This document shows, piece after piece, positions 52,201 to 64,000 of a stretch of DNA of 64,000 bases. Source of the DNA: Warburgia ugandensis (taxonomy: Eukaryota; Streptophyta; Magnoliopsida; Canellales; Canellaceae); NCBI GenBank assembly GCA_035236585.1, contig CP141139.1, positions 20,786,990-20,850,989 of the forward strand, in the 5' to 3' direction. Numbering within the stretch: the first letter of the stretch is position 1; each line of letters begins with the position of its first letter. The notes under the pieces are model-generated. The model worked only from the letters and a program-made list of their open reading frames with translations. It was not told where the DNA came from and did no database searches. The position numbers were made by a program, and so were the translations under genes.

Positions 52201-54071
52201 CTCCCTATTAATAATTTTTTATTTTAAATCTTTATTTTATTCTCATTAAATGCAGCATGATTACCATCATTTATTGTTGGTAGTCACTCCCTTAACTCAC
52301 CTAATGACTGTCAGTTCACAGATTTCAACACACTGTCAGTGGGCCCCACACATGAAATTATCATTTTTGTATTTAATTTATTTAAATATCTTAATTAAAA
52401 TAATTAGAAGATTTTTGTCCAGTCTTCAATTTTAGCATTCTTAGTATCGTTGGACTCCATTTTTCGTGTACACTCTAAATATTGATGTTTCAACTAGTGA
52501 ACCCATTTATAAACTTTTCAAACTCCCTGGAAGTCCAATTTCCACAAAAACTCAAAAATTTCATAATTAGGCATATATTATATATATTTTCCCAAAATGG
52601 TGTGTATTACATCCTCCCCTCATAAAAAATTTGTCCTTGAAATTTCTGTACATACATACCACTATACAAATAGCTTTGGGTGGGTCTGCCTCATCTCGTC
52701 TTCCATCTCCCATGTAGCCTCTTGCATGAAGTGGTGCTGCCAGAGGACCTTAACCAATGGAATGGTCTTAGTCCTCAACTCCTAGACCTTACTATCTAGG
52801 ATCCGTATTGGCCTCTCCTTAAACGTCAAATCAGGCTGTAACTCTCCTGAGATCTGCTCAAGTACGTGGGATGGGTCTAGCACGTACTTGCTCAACGTGA
52901 ACATGTGGAAGACATCGTGAACACCTACCAACTGCAATGGTAATGCCAACTAGTACGCAACTAGTCTAACTTTGTATAATATCTCAAAATGGTTGATGTA
53001 CCTAGGACTGAGTTTTCCCTTGCTACCAAACCTCATCACCCCCTTCATAGGGGAAACCTTCAAAAATACATGCTCACCAATGGAAAACTCTAAGTCCTTC
53101 CTCCTCTTGTTAGCATAACTCTTTTGGTGGCTGTGGGCTGTCAATAGTCATTTCCAAATAAGTCAAACCTTCTCAGCACACTATTTCACCAACTCGAATT
53201 TCACAATGCGTCTCTCCCCCACATCGCGCCAACATAAAGGTGACGGTAAGGTCTACCATAAAGTGCCTCGTATAGAGCCATGCCGATACTCCTGGGGTAG
53301 TTGTTATGAATGTCTGGATGGTCCTCTCAGTCTAGCCATTTGTCTGGGGGTGGAATGTTGTGTTAAACCTTAGCTTCGATCCTAAGGCCTCCTACACACT
53401 CTGCCAGTACTTTGAGGTAAACCGAGTGTCTCTATCTAAAATGATCATGAAGGGGACCCCATGTAAGCTCACGATCTCCTTGACATATAGCTTTGCCAAG
53501 CTTTCCACGGTCTAGTTCTATCTGATGGGAGGAAATGTGCAGACTTTGTCAATTTGTCAACAATAACCCATATAATTTCATGTCAGTTAGCAGTCCTCAG
53601 AAGGCCCACAATGAAGTCCATGGTAAGGTGGTCCTACTTCCACTCTAGGAGATCCAATGTTTGAAGTGTGATGACCCGGGTTTTTGAAACATGATTTGTA
53701 AAGTATTTTGAAGGGCAGGGCCCTTAAGAGTGTAAATTTTTTTCGCAAAACAAAGCAGCGGAAATTCTTTTCTTTAGAACTTGTTTTGAAAACCCAAGTC
53801 ACTACTTCATACATAACATAAGTACAATTTGTGTACAAAATAAAATTCCATTGAAGGAATATACTTTTATTAAACTCCAGGATCCATCCAGTGGTTCGTA
53901 GTACAGCCAAATCTAGTATAATACTTGTCCAAATTACATAATCCAAAACTCAAGCTCACCATACAATAAAACTCTCAACAAAGAAAAATACATGTCTTCA
54001 AGGGTATACCTTGAAGATTATTCTCTTCAAGTCTTCTATAGTCTTTAGCTCCTAACTCTCCTTCCTTGTAT

Positions 54072-54115
54072 ATGAGATATTGCAACAAGTACAATATCTC
54101 ATCAAGCAATGCTTG
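54072..54115. other. Paired stem-loops in the second solo LTR
   Basis: There is an 11 bp stem, ATGAGATATTG against CAATATCTCAT, with a 9-base loop, followed at once by the palindrome CAAGC-AAT-GCTTG. It corresponds in place to 24234-24286. Confidence 0.75.
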
Positions 54116-55860
54116 GTAGGGGATTCAAGAAACATAACATTGACAATGTAATTCTAATACTTCATAATCCCATTATCCTTAAACATACTCTTTACTTTGT
54201 AAGTAGTCAAATATCATTCCCAACTAAGCTGATCAATTCTCTTCATTTTGAGAATTGAGAATTACAGCTAATCTTATACTGGGAATTTTCCTTCTTGGAA
54301 AATATTGGTAATATACAATTACCTAGCATTTCATTATGCTATAACATAAGGCATTTCACTATGCCTATTCTCATATGCATCATAGTGCAAAATAATCAGA
54401 AAGGTTGCTATGCTGCAGTCTGATCCGTACTAGCGCGCTCGGATAACTGCCTTGTTCACCACTGATACCACGGTGGAAAATATTATGTCACTGCCCGTAT
54501 GGGGGGGCAAGACTTTCACAGTGGTGGCCTTCCCATAATTGCCACCACTCGACTTTTAGCCTCTCTTAGGGCAAGGTATCATCACATCATCAAATTTTAA
54601 GGAGCGGGTGGCCAAACCCTCATGACTCCTCTAGCAATAGCAATCCCCTAGGCTTATGCCTATTAAAACAAACTCACAAGCCTCCGAGCTTGTATGTAAA
54701 ATAGATTTCATATATATCAGACCATATGTCTGTTTACTTAGGGCTGAAATATTTCCTAGTTCCTTATTCACTTATAGTTTAGTCCTTAACCATCTTATAT
54801 GTGTTTGGTTGGATCATAAGGTTTTCAAGAGATTAAATACAAGTATTATCATTACTCTTGTCAACATAAGATCATGAGTACAATCATGTATGCATTCATC
54901 AAATCCTCCTAACTTTAAGGAGTGATCTCTTTTTCCCAAATCTTCCATGATCTTGACTGATGTATATGATATGTACATCCATACGTATTGTCAATATATA
55001 AATTATAAACCATCCTATTGATCACTAGATCTGATGTTTAGAATGATCTTTAGATCATTCATATTTAAGTTTTTTTTTTTCTATCTCTAAGTCTTTGTAT
55101 GTCCATCTCGTTGATCTTGATCTTTCATAGATCCATTGATTGACAATCTACACATGTTGATAAAGATCAAGGTCCTAGATCTTCTATCATCTAGTTCTTC
55201 TTTGATCTAAGTTTAGTTATTGGATCATCCCTATGGAGGATGATCTTGGTTTTCTTCCTTGAATCATCTTTGATCAAGGGTTTGGATTATCTAATCTAAT
55301 GCACTATAACAAGTATACTAATAAACATGCATCCTAAGTGTAATATAGTGTTCTTATTCTTATTGTTCGTGATCATCCAAGATCTAATGGATCTTGTTTG
55401 ATCATCCTTATCTTACTTTCTATTTTTATTAGGGTTAGGTAATTTACTAACCTTTTATGCTCTTATTATTATTATTCAACCAGTTAATGTGCTGGTTGAA
55501 GGTAGCTTATTCAAGCCTAAATCTAGATTGCTCATCTTATTTCCAATAGGCTAAGGCTTACTAGCTGAATGGGTGAACACAAAGTGGTTACTTCAATCCT
55601 CATATAAGGAGGTGTTTATACCTCACAAACGTCAACGGAAGGTAGGGGAAGAGTGAGGCTCTATTAGATAACTCCCTTAACCACTATGTTCATCATTCAC
55701 TAGAATGACCATAGCTCAACCTTTCATAAGGTTCCTATAAGCATGTTTACCCTAAGTACTCTTTCTAATGGATTTTAATTAAGTCCATTAATATTTATAA
55801 TGTCATTCATGGGGTTTATTATTCTTTTCCTAATTTGGGCAAAGGATTTGATAATCCTTA

Positions 55861-58800
55861 TATTGTCTTACTAACTATAGTCCTTACTAATTAAGTCCAA
55901 AGTACTCCATTCTTATTTGTGTCATGAAACTCTACTTTCTCATTAGAATACATTTTTGATGTTTTATGCTCTTTATCTCATAACAAGTAGATCTACTAAT
56001 AACATTTAACCATAAATGAATTATAAATTCAAAGCATAAAACTGCATAATTTAACACTTAATGATAATGAGACAAGCTACTTAAAATAATTAAATCTAGC
56101 ACCTTATGATAACAATGAAATCACATATCATGCTAAAGTCTAAATGTTATACTAGCATGCTTTATAGCATAATCATAATTAAAATGCTATTATGTAAAAT
56201 GAAACTAATTACATTAATATTTTTAGAAACCTTTACTTATGATCCAACCATTTGATCTTAGATCTTTTCCTTTGATTAAGGATTTTAGTTATATTTAGGG
56301 AATTTTCTTATTAAGGTCAAAAGATCATATTGATATTTTTTTTTGGTCATAATCCATCCATGATTTTCTTGGATTTCATCATATCAACATTTATTCTTTC
56401 CATCCCAAGGATCTGATCACTCTTGATCTCATTGATCAAGTGGGTCCCTTTGTATTTTTAGGGTTTTTCTACCATAATGGGTAGATCCCTCAATATATCT
56501 CATATATATCCAATTAAACCATATATCTCACTTTATTTCAATATTATATCATTATTAAAACATATTTTCAAGATATGATCATCTCAGATCTTGAAGATCT
56601 AGGTAATTGGAAACTTGTTTCTTTAATTCAAAAAGTTTTTACAGAATAGTATGTCCATTTTATCATTTCATCATAAAATAGAGGTTTCAAGCTTTGCATA
56701 GCTTCTTTTCGATCTCAATTTGGAGTTCAGATGACTTCGGAATTGGATCTGGAAGTTCACAGTCCTTCCTAGGGCCTGTATTTGATTTGGGCCCAAGGAA
56801 CGGACGGCCCATATGTTTCGGGTGGAAAACCAAACTGGGCGGAGGCGTTTGGTTCCTCGGGCAAGACCTCTGGGATGAATGTAGGAAGCGCCCTTATGGT
56901 GCGTCCACAGACGCGGACGGGACGAGCAGAACGGTCGTCGTCTGTGCGCCCGTAAACTTGGTTGTCGCCTGGCGCGTCCACTCATGGATTTGATGGATGC
57001 GCCATCATGTCGCTTGGGAAGACGCTCCATGTGCAGCGCATGCGCCATTTTCGACGGTGCGTCACATGTGCGTTTTGGGCGCCGTTAGATTCGGAGATCG
57101 GACAGTCAATCAATCCTCTCTCAATTGAAGGACCAAAACGTCTCTGATCTTTGTGAAAATTCTACCCTGCGGGTTTTGGACCCTTCTGGATCGATTGGTA
57201 TAGTTAGAATTTTCATCTGAGCACTCTATCATCTAGAATTAAGGGTTATGGTGTTTACTTTATTTTTACCTTTTTATTACCAAAATAAATTACAGTAAAC
57301 TAAAAATTACATAAAACAGTATTAAACACCTATGGAAAGTATTTCCACCTACCTGATTGGAGAAAAAGCCTCAGTTATATGTCCAATTTAAAAAAAAACC
57401 TTGTTGATGAAGATATGGCCTAAGATCCACCTTTCTTGCAAATTTCCGTTGTTTGAACCGTTGGATCTTGAAATTTCTTTGGGGGTTTTGTAGAATAGAT
57501 ATGTTGGAAAGTTTTGTATAGTGGAATTGATCAAATTAGATATGGAACATAGTGCCTAATTGATTTTAGGTCTCTTGTTCCAATCTAAAAAGAAAAACAA
57601 ATTGAAAAGAGAGATATCTCTTGGAAATTTTGGGTTTTTGGGGAGGGATCTAGGTCTAATTTTTCAGGGGGAGTGAAGAAAATTTTGTGGGGATTTTATG
57701 GGTATTTTTGGAGGATTTTTGGGGTTGTATTTATAGGCATTTTGGGTCTTTCTCCATGATTATAATATTTTATTTTTTATTATTAAATGTTATACTAGCC
57801 ATAAGTATAGTCCTTACTTATATTGTCCTACTAACTATAGTCCTTACTAATTAAGTCCAAAGTACTCCATTCTTATTTGTGTCATGAAACTCTACTTTCT
57901 CATTAGAATACATTTTTGATGTTTTATGCTCTTTATCTCATAACAAGTAGATCTACTAATAACATTTAACCATAAATGAATTATAAATTCAAAGCATAAA
58001 ACTACATAATTTAACATTTAATGATAATGAGACAAGCTACTTAAAATAATTAAATCTAGCACCTTATGATAACAATGAAATCACATATCATGCTAAAGTC
58101 TAAATGTTATACAGCATGCTTTATAGCATAATCATAATTAAAATGCTATTATGTAAAATGAAACTAATTACATTAATATTTTTAGAAACCTTTACTTATG
58201 ATCCAACCATTTGATCTTAGATCTTTTCCTTTGATTAAGGATTTTAGTTATATTTAGGGAATTTTCTTATTAAGGTCAAAAGATCATATTGATATTTTTT
58301 TTTGGTCATAATCCATCCATGATTTTCTTGGATTTCATCATATCAACATTTATTCTTTCCATCCCAAGGATCTGATCACACTTGATCTCATTGATCAAGT
58401 GGGTCCCTTTGTATTTTTAGGGTTTTTCTACCATAATGGGTAGATCCCTTAATATATCTCATATATATCCAATTAAACCATATATCTCACTTTATTTCAA
58501 TATTATATCATTATTAAAACATATTTTCAAGATATGATCATCTCAGATCTTGAAGATCTAGGTAATTGGAAACTTGTTTCTTTAATTCAAAAAGTTTTTA
58601 CAGAATAGTATGTCCATTTTATCATTTTATCATAAAATAGAGGTTTCAAGCTTTGCATAGCTTCTTTTCGATCTCAATTTGGAGTTCAGATGACTTCGGA
58701 ATTGGATCTGGAAGTTCACAGTCCTTCCTAGGGCCTATATTTGATTTGGGCCCAAGGAACGGATGGCCCAGATGTTTCGGGTGGAAAACCAAACTGGACG

Positions 58801-59764
58801 GAGGCGTTTGGTTCCTCGGGCAAGACCGCTGGGATGAATGTAGGAAGCGCCCTTACGGTGCATCCACAGACGTGGACGGGACGAGCAGAACGGTCGTCGT
58901 CTGTGCGCCCGTAAACTTGGTTGTCGCCTGGCGCGTCCACTCGTGGATTTGACGGACGCACCATCATGTCGCTTGGGAAGACGCTCCATGTGCAGCGCAT
59001 GCGCCATTTTCGACGGTGCGTCACGTGTGCGTTTTGGGCGCCGTTAGATTTGAAGATCGAACAGTCCATTCTGGACTGTCCAATCAATCCTCTCTCAATT
59101 GAAGGACCAAAACGTCTCTGATCTTTGTGAAAATTCTACCCTGCGGGTTTTGGACCCTTCTGGATCGATTGGTATAGTTAGAATTTTCATCTGAGCACTC
59201 TATCATCCAGAATTAAGGGTTATGGTGTTTACTTTATTTTTACCTTTTTATTACCAAAATAAATTACAGTAAACTAAAAATTACATAAAACAGTATTAAA
59301 CACCTATGGAAAGTATTTCCACCTACCTGATTGGAGAAAAAACCTCGGTTATATGTCCAATTTAAAAAAAAAACCTTGTTGATGAAGATATGGCCTAAGA
59401 TCCACCTTTCTTGCAAATTTCCGTTGTTTGAACCGTTGGATCTTGAAATTTCTTTGGGGGTTTTGTAGAATAGATATGTTGGAAAGTTTTGGATAGTGGA
59501 ATTGATCAAATTAGATATGGAACAGAGTGCCTAATTGATTTTAGGTCTCTTGTTCCAATCTAAAAAGAAAAACAAATTGAAAAGAGAGATATCTCTTGGA
59601 AATTTTGGGTTTTTGGGGAGGGATCTAGGTCTAATTTTTTAGGGGGAGTGAAGAAAATTTTGTGGGGATTTTATGGGTATTTTTGGAGGATTTTTGGGGT
59701 TGTATTTATAGGTATTTTGGGTCTTTCTCCATAATTATAATATTTTATTTTTTATTATTAAATG
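55861..59764. repeat. 1.95 kb tandem duplication within the solo LTR
   Basis: Copy A is about 55861-57789 and copy B about 57821-59764, separated by about 31 bp. They differ by roughly thirty substitutions by eye, many of them C/T or G/A changes in CpG context, plus a 14 bp insertion in copy B near 59066 that creates the palindrome ACAGTCCATTCTGGACTGT. Each copy holds a GC- and CpG-rich block of about 300 bp (56770-57080 and 58745-59055), sharply unlike its AT-rich surroundings. Confidence 0.92.
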
Positions 59765-62700
59765 GCATGAAAGTCTCCCATGCTCCATTTTTTTCTTCCC
59801 CATGCCCCATTTTTCTTCCCCAAGACCAGTTGATGTTTGTTGACCCATGACTTCACATGGGCTGCTGATAAGTTTGGTTTTTTGGGTCCTTGTGGGCCCC
59901 ATGTGGGCCCCACATGGTGTAAAAAGACCATTTTGCCATTTATGCATAAAATTTTGGGTTTTATTCCATGATCTTGGATTTGAGTGTACTTAGTGGCGTT
60001 GGATTCGTATTTCATAGTACATTCTAAATTTTGATGTCTCATATTTTGATTTTTGGGTAAAATTACTATTTTACCCCTTTTGTCCAAGAAATGAAGAAAC
60101 TTAAGGATTTCTCATCCAAATTTAGAATTTGTCGTGCTTACAGTCATTTTGAAGGGTTTGCTAAGTTTAATTTCAATTTCACATGTCTTTATGATTTGAT
60201 TATACTTTTATAAAAAGTATATTCTAAATAACCCTAATATTTCAGCCCAAAATATTTGAAACTCAAACTTTATTGATTTTCTCAATCAATTACAAAAATT
60301 GGGGTTATTACATGAAGCAACCCAGATGGTTGCTGATGCTTTGCCTTAACCTGCTGACAGGTCAAACGTCATGCCATGCACTCCCCAACATCCTTCTTCA
60401 TCTCGTTCCACCAAAAGTGTCGCCTGAGGTCCTGGTACATCTTTGTACCTCTGGGATGAATCGTATACTGGGATTGGTGTGCCTCTTGAAGTAACTCGTG
60501 CCTCAACTCATCATTCGTAGGAACTACTAGTTTGTCCCTAAATTTGACACCATCGTTCAGTCCTATAGTAAAATCGGTCTTGTCTACTAGGTTTTGAGTC
60601 TCTGTGTCCTTGACCTGTGCTTGGAGAATCATGTTAAGAAATCTAAACTGAGTTGATAGGTTGGAAATCATCACCCTTGAATTCTTGCTCAAAGTATCTG
60701 CAATAATGTTAGCTTTCCTAGGATGGTAATGAATGGTGAAGTCGAAGTCCTTGAGATATTTCATCCATCTACTTGCCTCATATTCAAATCACTTTGAGTA
60801 AAGAAGTACTTAAGGCTTTTGTGGTCAGTGAATACCTCGAATCTCCCGCCATATAAATAATGTCTCCATGATTTCAATGCAAATACCACTGCTGCTAACT
60901 CCGGATCATGGGTTGGGTAATACACCTCATGTGTCTTAAGCTGCCTCAACGCATGGGCAATCACCTTCCCATGCTGAATTGATACTGCTCCTAGGCCCTT
61001 ACCTGAAGCATCACAACAGACCCTTACCTGAAGCATCACAACAGACCACATAACTGTCAAAACTTGAGGGTAATGTCAACACTGGTGTGGTAGTAAGCCT
61101 CCTCTTGAGCTTCTGGAAGCTCTCCTCATAGGTATTAGTCCAAATAAACTTGGTGTCTTTCTTGGTTAGGGTAGTCAAAGGGAATGCAATCCTCTAGAAT
61201 TCCTTGATGAACAGGTGATAATACCTTGCCAAATCGAGAAAGCTACATATCTTGGTCACTATCTTAGGTCTCTCCCAGTGTAACACTACCTCCACCTTGG
61301 TTGAGTCTACAGCCACTCCATCCTTTGATACCACATGGCCTAAAACTTGCACTTGTTCCAACCAAAAATCACATCTGCTGAATTATGCGTGTAGGCAATG
61401 TCAATGAAGGGTGTCCAACATCATATAGAGGTGTTTCCTGTATGCCTCGTGGCTAGGTGAGTAGACTAGGATGTCGTTGACAAAGACCTGGTTCATAGAA
61501 TCCATGAACACTGCTGGCCCATTGGTCAACACAAAAGGCATCACCAAGAACTCATAGTAGCCATAGTGACTCCTAAATGCAGTCTTTGGAATATCCTCCT
61601 CTCTGATTCTTAGTTGCTGGTAGCCTAATCTCATGTCTATCTTGGAGAATACTTGTGCCAATTGAAGCTTTTCTTGACGAAGAGGATTAGTGCTCCCCAA
61701 TGAGACTCACTTGGGCTGATGAAGTCCTTATTAAGTAGCTCCTACAACTACACCTTAAGCTCTCTCAACTCTGCTAGGGCCATCCTTATGGTACCTTAGA
61801 AATAGGTGTTGTCCCTGGCACCAAGTCTATCATAAAGTCGATCTCCCTATGTGGTGGTAGCCCTGGAAGCTCCTTAGGAAATACATCAGTTAAATCTCAC
61901 ACCACATCATTGTTCTCTGTGCATGGCTTCTCATTGTCTACCACCATCGTGTAGGCCAAGGATACCTGACAACCTCATGCATAACACCATGCTGCTCTCA
62001 TAGCTCAAATGATGCAAGGGTTGGTAAGACTCTTTTTACCCTGGAATATGACTGTTAGTTGACTAGGTATGTTACATATGACCTGCTTCTTATGATAGTC
62101 CATGGTAGCCTAGTAAGTACCCAACCAGTCCATCCTCATGATGACATCATAATCCACCATGTCCAACAGGATGAGATTAGCATCCATCCTCACACTTGAT
62201 ATTTTCACTAGTACCCTTCCAAGATAGTGGCCTCCATTGTCTCTCCAACTGGCATAAGTATGTCTAGGCCAAACGTTAGTTTACAAGCATGTATATCGAT
62301 GTAGGATGCAAATGTAGATGAAATGAAGGGATGGGTGGATCCTGAGTTGAAGAGGACCCTAGCATGCCTATCTACGACAAGGAAGGTACCTTCTACGACT
62401 TGGTTCGAGGCCTGTGCCTACCTTGAGGTGATGGTGAAGATGTAGCCTTGACTACATGGTGTTGGCTCTATAGTGGCGCCGGTCTTCATAGGTCTGTCTC
62501 TTTGCTCCTTCGGGCACTCCCTGTGCATGTGCCTAGTCTCACGATAGCAACAACACCTAAACAGCTATCTTTGCTAGAAGGGCTGCTGCTATTGTGGGCC
62601 TTGATGCTGCCTGCCCTGCCCTGGACAAGGTTGTCTTAGGTGTCAACCCTTACATCTAGGGCACACCCTCTAACTGTGGTCTCTCTTCTGCCTAGAAGTA

Positions 62701-63688
62701 TGTTGTTGGGCTAGTGCTCCAAGTGGCTGTGCGAATGAGGAGGGTCTCTTTCACTTATTGGGTTGACTCGACCCTCCTTGAGCCCGTAAAAAATCTCGCT
62801 CTAGCATGAAGGCCATATCTGCAGTCTCTCATACGGTCGTGGGTAGGGAGATAATCACCTTGTGGCTCAACTATGGTATCGACCCATCAAACAAATCAAT
62901 ATGTCGCCTCCTTATTTGAGGCAAAGGGAGTCGGTGCAAATCTTTGTAATCTGGTGAATCTGTTTAGGTATTGCTGAACCGTCATACTTTGCTGCTCCAA
63001 GGAAGCAAACTCCTGCATCATGACATGGAGGGCATGAGGTGGGAAGTACTAGTCATCCAAGATCCTCTTGAAGTCCTCCCAAGTGAATGGCTCTGTGGAG
63101 GGAGGGCTCGTCTTCTGCTCTATCTGCCACCAAAATCCACTCTCCCCTTTCGGTGAGTAAGTGACCAATCTAACCTAATCCTCTAGGGGAACCTTCATGC
63201 CCTGAAAGGCTCTCTCCACCTTGAACAACCATCGCTCGGCCTCTTTGGTGTCACCTTCCTCGTGGAAGTATGGCCCCATCTTCTGGAACCTCTTCAACAG
63301 TTTGGCCAATCCATCTCGACCACATGAGGTTCCTCCCTCGGTGACTCCTGGCATAGGCACTATTGGCACCCAATGAGATGATTGGGTCGACGAGTCCACC
63401 TGGGCTGCGGTTGTCATTGCCATAGGGGCTAAGTGTGTGGCTTGTGCTACTGCTCGGAACTACTGATGTATGTGTGGTATCAGGTCCTGTACCACTCAGG
63501 CCACTAAGTCTACCTCATGGTCCCCTTGCCTTGATGACTCAGTAGGGTGGCAATTGGTGGAGCAAGGGTGGACCTAGTCTTCCTTCAAGGAGTCATCTGT
63601 CAAGGTTCCAACGTCACATTGTATAAGTCTTCCCTCTACCTCAGGTTTAGTATTAACTCATGGTGTGATGATGACAGATTAAACCCTA

Positions 63689-63700
63689 GCTCTGATACCA
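63689..63700 (-). other. tRNA-iMet primer-binding site of the large gypsy element
   Basis: On the minus strand this reads TGGTATCAGAGC, the standard plant complement of the initiator methionine tRNA 3' end, five bases from the LTR edge at 63706. It fixes the orientation of the element. Confidence 0.88.
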
Positions 63701-63808
63701 ATCTATGACACCCTGGGTTTTCTAAAACCATTTTCTAGATATATAATAATAATAATATTTAATAATATAGTTGGGATCCCTAGAAAACGTAAAACTCATA
63801 TCTAACAT

Positions 63809-64000
63809 AGTAGGGTATGGCCTAAATAGAAAAGAAGGGAGGTTGTTGAAAAATTTAGCAATCCAAAACCCCAAAAAACCCTCCTATGATCTCCCTCTAT
63901 GTGCAAAAACCCTCTTTGCATTTCCCATTTTCTCTGGCTAAGCAACCTTCTTCAACTGGCTTGAAACGCCCTCCTTAATTCTATTTTCTGGCACCGGCAT
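63809..64000. other. Sequence after the point where the 5' LTR stops matching
   Basis: The 5' LTR matches the 3' LTR from 63706 to about 63808 (TATCTAACATA), then the similarity ends. The rest of the window, with many CCCT and CTCC tracts, is unexplained. It may be another insertion or a rearrangement junction. Confidence 0.5.

Larger units (their letters stand above)
53667..60312 (-). mobile_element. Solo LTR, 6.65 kb, inserted in the gypsy integrase region
   Basis: The ends read TGTGATGACCCGGG and GGGGTTATTACA. A perfect 5 bp target duplication, TGAAG, lies at 53662-53666 and 60313-60317. No gag, pol, primer site or polypurine tract lies inside, so I read it as a solo LTR from unequal recombination. 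It is unusually long because of an internal tandem duplication of about 1.95 kb; without it the length would be about 4.7 kb, close to the related LTR at 23868-28224. The intact target duplication makes it younger than that one. Confidence 0.87.
48640..63808 (-). mobile_element. Large Ty3/gypsy retrotransposon fossil, minus orientation, with nested insertion
   Basis: The 3' LTR is 48640-52611 (ends TGACACTTTGGG and GTATTACA on the plus strand). The polypurine tract complement TCCTCCCCTC is at 52612-52621. The tRNA-iMet primer site complement GCTCTGATACCA is at 63689-63700, and the start of the 5' LTR is from 63706. Parts in element order: gag (about 63423-62700), CCHC zinc knuckle (about 62505-62565), protease (about 62250-62370), reverse transcriptase ([20 protein letters not shown] near 61600), RNase H (near 60780-61050, [20 protein letters not shown]), integrase zinc finger (near 60400-60500), integrase C-terminal part (near 52950-53140, VGEHVF-like and SPMKGVMRFGSKGKLSPRYI), and a tail reaching about 52640. 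A solo LTR has inserted at 53667-60312. The domain order and C-terminal part suggest the Tekay/Del side of the chromoviruses. It is broken in many places. Confidence 0.88.

Noticed and set aside
56671-59121. Overlapping open frames of 60-119 codons on both strands in the GC-rich LTR blocks
   Set aside because: They lie inside an LTR, occur in both tandem copies in competing frames, and match no family I know. Open frames are expected in such GC-rich DNA.

Overview
This is a piece of plant nuclear genome. It is AT-rich, has spliced genes with long introns, dinucleotide microsatellites, tRNA-derived Au-type SINEs, and LTR elements using the plant initiator-tRNA primer site. I cannot fix the species. 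Kilobase introns and LTRs of 4 to 6 kb suggest a large-genome, possibly woody, angiosperm.

Layout. At 1-800 there may be the last exons of an unidentified minus-strand gene. At 3811-13291 lies a complete eight-exon plus-strand gene for a plastid fibrillin (PAP10/FBN8-like, 276 residues). At about 14.4-17.9 kb is an old minus-strand Ty1/copia fossil with a SINE inside it. Two intronless minus-strand genes of the LSU (RESPONSE TO LOW SULFUR) family lie at 18866-19207 and 36136-36471. They look like a local duplicate pair pushed about 17 kb apart by repeats. Between them sit an RTE-type LINE split by a 4.36 kb solo LTR (23868-28224), a MITE, several long microsatellites and a recent 293 bp tandem duplication.

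From 38 kb onward the window is almost all repeat: a copia fossil, a plus-oriented LTR fragment ending at 40927, a lone terminal-exon-like ORF (42839-42999), a TRIM-like cluster with two tRNA-iMet primer sites and an inverted copy, two more MITE copies, an O-methyltransferase pseudogene (46815-47105), and a plus-strand gypsy fragment carrying a SINE. Last is a large minus-strand Ty3/gypsy element (48640 to about 63808). A second, 6.65 kb solo LTR with a perfect 5 bp target duplication has inserted into its integrase region, and that solo LTR carries a 1.95 kb internal tandem duplication.

How the parts relate. The fibrillin gene (plastid lipid bodies) and the LSU pair (low-sulfur stress response) are the only intact host genes I can defend. 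Nothing suggests they act together. The rest records layered insertion, and the order can be read from target-site duplications. I found no new gene system. The most unusual signal is a paired stem-loop arrangement that recurs, with different stem sequences, at a similar place in four LTRs.
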